64,000 nt of DNA from a bacterium (GTDB lineage: Bacteria > Bacteroidota > Bacteroidia > Chitinophagales > Saprospiraceae), in assembly GCA_024742755.1 (NCBI GenBank), contig JANSXW010000009.1:1-64000 (forward strand), given 5' to 3'. Below the pieces are notes generated by a model. It had not been told where the DNA came from, made no database searches, and was given only the letters and a program-made list of their open reading frames with translations. The position numbers were made by a program, and so were the translations under genes. Position 1 is the stretch's first letter. Each line of letters starts with the position of its first letter. Positions 57,974-64,000 of the stretch are shown here, piece after piece.

Positions 57974-58645
57974 TCAATTGCCTTGTGGCAGGGCGTATTC
58001 CTGATCAATGGCAGACAGTATCTCTAAAAAGCTAGTGTCTTTACGGTGCGCAAAAAGGGAAAGCTGCAACTTATCGTTGGCATCAAATGGCATATAAAAA
58101 ACATGAGCTTGATTTGCAGAAAAACGCTGGAGCAGTTTTGGGAAGTCCATTCGCGTGAGTTTTGAAGCTGGACGCAAATAGCTGGTGATCTGCTGCAACA
58201 GTTCCGAAGGGTCAAAGCACTCGTTTTTGGGAAGGATAACACCAAACCTAAAATTTGTGTGCAACTGCTGCTCCATAATGTAGCTGATATTGTCTTCGGT
58301 ACCACGAATGACGGCACCTAGCAGGGAATAATGGTTATTCTCCTCCAATTCTTCTTCCCAGACGTCCGCTTCAGATAGCTGCCCTGCCTGCAATACACCA
58401 TAAAACATCTTTTTATAGCTGCGCGTACGGCGCTTGCGCTGCGGGCCAGGCTCCAAGTACACCAAGAAGAGTTGATGGCGCTCCATCGTTTTGACAAAAA
58501 AATCGGCAAGCAAGGAGGAAAAACCCGCTCTGTCAATGCTCAATGTGCTATAGCGGATGGACGCATACGCTTCTAGCTCCTGACTAGGCAGGGTTTGATA
58601 CGGGAACTGCTCCTCGCTGACGATGCTGTGTTGGACGTTGATCAT
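57974..58645 (-). CDS. Hypothetical protein, no recognised family
   Basis: 223-aa ORF with balanced composition, divergent from hsdM. Confidence 0.65.
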   Translation of the reverse strand: MINVQHSIVSEEQFPYQTLPSQELEAYASIRYSTLSIDRAGFSSLLADFFVKTMERHQLFLVYLEPGPQRKRRTRSYKKMFYGVLQAGQLSEADVWEEELEENNHYSLLGAVIRGTEDNISYIMEQQLHTNFRFGVILPKNECFDPSELLQQITSYLRPASKLTRMDFPKLLQRFSANQAHVFYMPFDANDKLQLSLFAHRKDTSFLEILSAIDQEYALPQGN

Positions 58646-58970
58646 TTCTTCCGGTAGTAGTGTTTCTTCAATTTTTCTGTCCGCTTTCCCGGAATTGAAA
58701 CCTTTCGGTACCTTTTAAGGGTTTTTCTGCCTATGATAGATATGGGCATAGCAACTTTAAGTCTGACAGACGCTCAATATAAGCGCTTTGAGAGAAAAAT
58801 GCCAGGCTTTCCCCCACTCCCGCATTCTAAAATCTCCATCTTTTCCCCTATTTTGCCCACCCCTGAGGTCGTAGCGCGGCTACCCCAAAGGCTAACAACC
58901 GAACCCTATTGCCAGCAAAAACCGTATAAGCAAACACACAGCGCCACGCTCAAAAAGACGAAACATCAGC

Positions 58971-60689
58971 ATGATCAACTTCCGACAAACTGCCAATTTT
59001 ATCTGGGAAATCGCCGACCTGCTCCGCGGGGACTACAAGCAGAGCGACTACGGCAAGGTGATCCTGCCCCTGACCGTACTCCGGCGACTCGATGGGGTAC
59101 TGGCACCGACCAAGCAAAAGGTACTCGACTACCTGCCAAAATTGGAAAGCACCAATGTGCAGAATGTCGACCCGATCCTGAATAAGGTGGCCAAGCTCAA
59201 CTTCCACAACCGCTCCAGGTACGACTTTGAAACGCTGGTAGCGGACGCAGACCATCTTGCCGCCAACCTGCGGCATTACATCAATGGCTTCTCCGAAAAT
59301 GCGCGGGAGATCATCGAGTACTTTGATTTTGATGTACAGATCGACCGGCTGGAGAAAGCCGACCTGCTGTATCTCGTGGTCAAGCGCTTTCAGGAGGTAG
59401 ATATGCACCCCGATAACATGAGCAATGTGGAGGCCGGCTACCTGTTTGAAGAACTGATCCGCAAGTTTGCGGAAATCTCCAATGAGACGGCCGGGGAGCA
59501 CTTTACCCCGCGCGAAGTGATCCGCTTGATGGTCAATCTGCTGTTTATCACCGATAAGGACATCCTGACGCAGGCGGGGATTGTAAAGACCCTCTACGAC
59601 CCGGCGGGCGGTACCGGCGGTATGCTGACCGTCTCCGATGAGTACGTGCGCGAGCTGAACCCGGACGCTCGCCTGGAACTATTCGGGCAGGAAATCAACC
59701 CGGAATCCTACGCCATCTTCAAGGCAGATATGCTGATCAAGGGGCAGAATGCTTCCAACGTCAAATATGGCAACAGCTTTACGGAAGACGGCCTGGAGGG
59801 CTATACCTTTGACTACATGCTCTCCAATCCGCCCTTTGGCGTATCATGGAAAAAGGTGCAAAAGCAAATCAAAAAGGAGCACGAAGACCTAGGCTTTGCC
59901 GGCCGTTTTGGCGCGGGCCTGCCGAGGGTGAGCGATGGCTCGCTTTTGTTCCTGCAGCACATGATGGCTAAGATGAAACAGACGGAACAGGGCAGCCGCC
60001 TCGCCATTGTCTTCAATGGTTCACCGCTTTTTACCGGTAATGCAGGCAGTGGAGAAAGCGAAATCCGGCGCTGGGTGATCGAAAACGACAGGCTGGAAGC
60101 GATCATAGCCCTACCCGATCAGCTCTTTTACAATACCGGTATTTCTACCTACATCTGGGTGGTAGACAACCAAAAGCGCCCCGAGCGCAAAGGCAAGGTA
60201 CAACTGATCGATGCCACCGCTATGTTCAAGAAGATGAGCAAGAGCCTGGGCAACAAGCGGCACGAAATTAGCGAGGAGCAAATCGCGGAAATCACGCGCA
60301 TCTATGGCGACTTTGAGGAAGGGCCCTATTGCAAAATCTTCGACAATGAAGACTTTGGCTACAGCCGGATTACGGTGGAGCGCCCACAGCGGGACGAAAA
60401 CGGGGAGATCATCACCGACCGCAGGGGCAACCCCAAAGCGGATAGCTCGCTGCGGGATTACGAAAATGTGCCGCTGAAGGAGGACATTGAGGCCTATTTT
60501 GAGCGGGAAGTGCTGCCGCATGTCGAAGACGCCTGGATTGACTTTGACAAAACCAAGGTGGGCTATGAAATCAACTTTACCCGCTACTTTTACGAGTATA
60601 CGCCGCTGCGGCCGACCGAACAGATAAGGAAGGACATAGAAGAATTGCGCTTGACCATGCACGGGATAACGGAAAAAGCTGTAAATTAA
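58971..60689 (+). CDS. hsdM: Type I restriction-modification N6-adenine methyltransferase subunit
   Basis: MINFRQTANFIWEIADLLRGDYKQSDYGKVILPLTVLRRLD; GEHFTPREVIRLM; DPAGGTGGML; LSNPPFGVSW. Confidence 0.97.
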   Translation: MINFRQTANFIWEIADLLRGDYKQSDYGKVILPLTVLRRLDGVLAPTKQKVLDYLPKLESTNVQNVDPILNKVAKLNFHNRSRYDFETLVADADHLAANLRHYINGFSENAREIIEYFDFDVQIDRLEKADLLYLVVKRFQEVDMHPDNMSNVEAGYLFEELIRKFAEISNETAGEHFTPREVIRLMVNLLFITDKDILTQAGIVKTLYDPAGGTGGMLTVSDEYVRELNPDARLELFGQEINPESYAIFKADMLIKGQNASNVKYGNSFTEDGLEGYTFDYMLSNPPFGVSWKKVQKQIKKEHEDLGFAGRFGAGLPRVSDGSLLFLQHMMAKMKQTEQGSRLAIVFNGSPLFTGNAGSGESEIRRWVIENDRLEAIIALPDQLFYNTGISTYIWVVDNQKRPERKGKVQLIDATAMFKKMSKSLGNKRHEISEEQIAEITRIYGDFEEGPYCKIFDNEDFGYSRITVERPQRDENGEIITDRRGNPKADSSLRDYENVPLKEDIEAYFEREVLPHVEDAWIDFDKTKVGYEINFTRYFYEYTPLRPTEQIRKDIEELRLTMHGITEKAVN

Positions 60690-60722
60690 GTTCTTCATTT
60701 TACCACAACTAACTGGCTGAAG

Positions 60723-62003
60723 ATGTATATCACAAAAGCAGTACTCAATAAAATCCGGAATATTGATCATCTGGAGATATCCTTCTCTAAGCCAGCGGGA
60801 TGGCATGTACTCATCGGGGATAATGGAGCTGGAAAATCTACTATTCTTAGGGCAATTGCTTTAGCAATTATCGGACCATATGAGTCTAGTGCCCTTCGTT
60901 TGGGACTGCACAGTTTCCTGCGTATGGGGTTTGATGAAGGATCTGTGGAATTGATGGTAAAAAGACATGCTGATCATGATAGATATGCGACAAATTCAGC
61001 CCCACTAAAGCGCCCATTTAATGCCGGAATAAAGATTAAAAGAGTAGGCAGCAATGGAAGGAGTACAGCCAAGATTGAAACACTGAGAGAATACAAGCAT
61101 GCCAAAAACTACATCTGGAGTAGTAAAGAAGGCTGGTTCGCCACCTCTTTTGGTCCATTCCGTCGCTTTACAGGGGGCAATAAAGAATGGGATAAAGTCT
61201 ACTACGCCAATCCCCGGGCTGGCGCTCATCTCTCTATATTTGGAGAAGATGTAGCCCTGACCGAAAGCCTCGAATGGTTGCGAGAACTCAATTACAAGCG
61301 GTTGGAGCAAAATGATGAGGCCACCTTTATTTTGAACAATCTCCGAAACTTCATCAATAAAGGGGAGTTACTACCTCATGGCAGCAAAATCGAAGACGTT
61401 TCCTCAGAAGGCGTTTATTTGCTGGATGGCAATGGGCAACAAATTGAAATCACGGAAATGAGCGATGGTTTCCGATCTATACTAAGTCTAACTTTTGAGC
61501 TGTTGCGTCAGATGATCTTAACTTATGGTGCAAAAAAAGTATTCAAGGGTTTTGAATCCGATGATTTTACCATTTCCATGCCCGGTGTGGTTATCATTGA
61601 TGAGATAGATGCACACCTGCATCCCACCTGGCAAGCACGAATTGGGCAATGGTTTACTCGCTGCTTCCCGGAAATACAGTTTATTGTTACCACACATAGC
61701 CCCATTATTTGCCGGGCGGCCGACCGTGGCTCTGTATGGCGATTGGCAGCACCTGGTTCTAACGCACAAGCGGAGCAAGTGACAGGCACTGCGCTTAAAC
61801 GCCTGATTTACGGCAATATACTTGATGCCTATAGTACAGAGATGTTTGGAGAAGGCACTACTAGCTCTCCGGACACCACTCGGATGCTGGAGGAACTGGC
61901 GCGGCTCAATAAGAAGTCGATCATCGGAGAGATTTCAGATGAAGAACGGGCACGACGGGAGGAGCTTTTAAGCATACTGCCTACAGAATCGGTGAGCTCA
62001 TGA
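60723..62003 (+). CDS. AAA/ABC-type ATPase (RecF/PtuA-like)
   Basis: Walker A GDNGAGKSTILRAIA; signature-like MSDGFRSIL; Walker B GVVIIDEIDAHLHP; H-loop TTHSPII. Confidence 0.9.
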   Translation: MYITKAVLNKIRNIDHLEISFSKPAGWHVLIGDNGAGKSTILRAIALAIIGPYESSALRLGLHSFLRMGFDEGSVELMVKRHADHDRYATNSAPLKRPFNAGIKIKRVGSNGRSTAKIETLREYKHAKNYIWSSKEGWFATSFGPFRRFTGGNKEWDKVYYANPRAGAHLSIFGEDVALTESLEWLRELNYKRLEQNDEATFILNNLRNFINKGELLPHGSKIEDVSSEGVYLLDGNGQQIEITEMSDGFRSILSLTFELLRQMILTYGAKKVFKGFESDDFTISMPGVVIIDEIDAHLHPTWQARIGQWFTRCFPEIQFIVTTHSPIICRAADRGSVWRLAAPGSNAQAEQVTGTALKRLIYGNILDAYSTEMFGEGTTSSPDTTRMLEELARLNKKSIIGEISDEERARREELLSILPTESVSS

Positions 62004-62806
62004 TACGGTTGCCTGATAAAAGTTTATCAGATGCTACGCTTGCGGCCCTGGCGAACTACCAACAAGAGGTGAATGGGGCGGGCGCGTACGCTGAGCAAGT
62101 AGCAAAGGCCAAGGATATCTGGGGTGCCAGACGCCGTAACAGGCCTTTTGATGAAGTCAAAAACGTGCTGACAGAAATGTGCTCCGGTGCCCGCCGTTGT
62201 GGGTACTGTGAAGACTCCATGGCAGATGAAGTCGAGCATATCTGGCCTAAAGATTTATATCCAGAACGTACTTTTGTCTGGGAAAACTACCTCTATGCTT
62301 GCGGGCCATGCAATGGGCCTAAGAACAATAGGTTTGCTATTTTTCCAGATGCCAACCCCACACAAAAGACGGAGCTTTCACACCCAAATGCGGGACCGGT
62401 ACAACCACCTTTAGGTCGCCCGGTACTTATTGACCCCAGAGTAGAAGACCCCCTGCAATTCCTCTGGCTCGATGTCACCGGCACTTTTGCTTTCACCCCT
62501 GTGGAAGATGATGAGAGCACTATCAGCTGGAAGCGGGCAGATTATACCATTGATGTCTTAAACCTCAACAGCCGGGATGCCCTGATTGAAGCCCGCAGAA
62601 ACGCCTATGGCAGCTACCGTAGCCGTTTGTTCGAGTACGTGACACGCATGGAAAACAACGAGGATGAAGCTCAGCTGCAAGCCATTGAACAGGAAATAAA
62701 GCGGGAAGGGCACCCCACTGTTTGGCGGGAGATGAAACGGCAGCAAGTATTTATCTCAGAGCTTAAAGACCTTTTTGACCGAGCCCCACAGACCCTAAAT
62801 TGGTAA
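62000..62806 (+). CDS. HNH endonuclease (PtuB-like)
   Basis: RRCGYCEDSMADEVEHIWPKDLYPERTFVWENYLYACGPCNGPKNN; ATGA overlap with upstream ATPase. Confidence 0.88.
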   Translation: MIRLPDKSLSDATLAALANYQQEVNGAGAYAEQVAKAKDIWGARRRNRPFDEVKNVLTEMCSGARRCGYCEDSMADEVEHIWPKDLYPERTFVWENYLYACGPCNGPKNNRFAIFPDANPTQKTELSHPNAGPVQPPLGRPVLIDPRVEDPLQFLWLDVTGTFAFTPVEDDESTISWKRADYTIDVLNLNSRDALIEARRNAYGSYRSRLFEYVTRMENNEDEAQLQAIEQEIKREGHPTVWREMKRQQVFISELKDLFDRAPQTLNW

Positions 62807-62827
62807 ATATCCTTAAATCAAAACCAC

Positions 62828-64000
62828 ATGACCCTTCAGCATAACGATAACCACCCTTTTTCGCCTTACCCGGCATATAAGGATTCGGGGATTGAGTGGA
62901 TTGGGGAGATTCCAGAGCATTGGGAAATAAAAAAACTAAAGTGGAATATCAAAGTAAATAGTGGAGGAGGAATTGAGTCAGAAGATATTTTGCCGTTAGG
63001 AACTTACTCCGTATACGGAGGAAATGGAATTACAGGTTACTCAGAAAATTATAATTATGATGGGGAGATCTTGATTTTAGGCCGGGTAGGAGCATATTGT
63101 GGTAGCGTGTATTTAATTTCTGGAAAAAACTGGGTCACTGATAATGCGTTGGTAGTTACTACTGATGGTAACAAGGAGTTTTTATTCTATACGCTTTTAC
63201 TAATGGACTTAAATAGATTCGCTAGTAAAAATGCTCAACCACTAATTACTGGAACATTAGTTAAAAATCAATTTTTTGCTGCCCCAACTTCAATTGAACA
63301 AACCACCATAGCCAACTTCCTGGACCACAAAACCAACCAGATCGACACCGCCATAGACAAGCACCGGCAGCTGATCGAGCTGCTGCGGGAGCACCGCGCC
63401 GCCATCATCAACGAAGCGGTGACCAAAGGCCTCAACCCGGATGCGCCCATGAAGGACTCCGGGGTGGAGTGGATTGGGGAGGTGCCGGCGCATTGGGAGG
63501 TTACAAAAGTTGGATATTTATTAAGTTTTATAGGCTATGGGTTTACTAATCCTATGCCAACGAAAAGAGAAGGTGTTTTCATGTTGACAGCAAACGATGT
63601 GAGAGATGGTTTCATTGATTTTGAGAATGCCCGTAAAACTTCCATAAAAGCATACGAGCAAAATCTCACTGATAAAAGTAGACCAGAGCTAAATGACGTT
63701 TTACTAACCAAAGATGGAACATTAGGAAGAGTTGCTATTTGTAATAAAGTGCCAGTTTGCATTAATCAATCAGTTGCTGTACTGAGGGCTAAGAAAAGCC
63801 AAATCGTTCCTGAGTTTTTAAGTTTTTTGCTCCGTTCTCATACCTATAATGATAGAATGATTTTCGATGCAGGTGGAACTACGATTAAGCATATTTACAT
63901 TACGCGACTATCTAAAATGGAGATATGTATTTCACCCAAATTAGATGAGCAGAAGAAAATCGTAAATTTCATCCAATCCGAAACCACCCGCATTGACCGT
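62828..64000 (+). CDS. hsdS: Type I restriction specificity subunit, partial (runs off window end)
   Basis: Manually translated open frame to 64000 (391 codons, no stop); two half-repeats KDSGIEWIGEIPEHWE and KDSGVEWIGEVPAHWE; IANFLDHKTNQIDTAIDKHRQLIELLREHRAAIINEAVTKGL. Confidence 0.95.
   Translation, partial: MTLQHNDNHPFSPYPAYKDSGIEWIGEIPEHWEIKKLKWNIKVNSGGGIESEDILPLGTYSVYGGNGITGYSENYNYDGEILILGRVGAYCGSVYLISGKNWVTDNALVVTTDGNKEFLFYTLLLMDLNRFASKNAQPLITGTLVKNQFFAAPTSIEQTTIANFLDHKTNQIDTAIDKHRQLIELLREHRAAIINEAVTKGLNPDAPMKDSGVEWIGEVPAHWEVTKVGYLLSFIGYGFTNPMPTKREGVFMLTANDVRDGFIDFENARKTSIKAYEQNLTDKSRPELNDVLLTKDGTLGRVAICNKVPVCINQSVAVLRAKKSQIVPEFLSFLLRSHTYNDRMIFDAGGTTIKHIYITRLSKMEICISPKLDEQKKIVNFIQSETTRIDR

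Noticed and set aside
58733-59185. 150-aa + strand ORF upstream of and overlapping hsdM
   Set aside because: Its C-terminal half is an out-of-frame reading of hsdM and the rest has no family pattern; hsdM ATG at 58971 is better supported.
1-64000. CRISPR arrays, IS elements or prophage
   Set aside because: No regularly spaced direct repeats, transposase/integrase motifs or phage structural genes were seen; a slow manual reading could miss degenerate remnants.

Overview
Bacteroidota-type chromosomal window (likely Saprospirae-like, judged from gene content, TAnnTTTG-type promoters and protein style; not tested). Most of it is ordinary core and accessory metabolism: infB, rpsA, fadD-like, ddl, recX, lgt, mtaB, two MscS channels, chitinase, M17 aminopeptidase, and a large heavy-metal RND efflux island. 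The regions most worth a second look are listed here. (1) At the right end, a type I R-M operon has a compact AAA-ATPase + HNH-nuclease pair (Septu/PtuAB-like) between hsdM and a two-TRD hsdS. The hsdS runs off the window and is absent from the ORF track. (2) A second tRNA(CAT) copy has its 3' D-arm segment replaced by an 18-bp perfect palindrome that also occurs as an intergenic element. (3) An orphan short ORF has a double-glycine leader and resembles a RiPP/bacteriocin precursor. (4) An AbiEi/AbiEii type IV TA pair has a cluster of TGTTCAT half-sites overlapping its predicted promoter. (5) An exported TPR-CHAT protease-like gene overlaps a CYTH-domain gene. (6) A TIR protein carries an EAD11-like N-terminus. 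(7) A ~219-bp foldback element lies after infB. (8) Orphan UPF0175, Uma2 and DUF433 genes lie opposite-strand in the gaps of the metal-efflux island. No rRNA, CRISPR array or IS transposase was seen. All family calls come from reading motifs; no database search was run.
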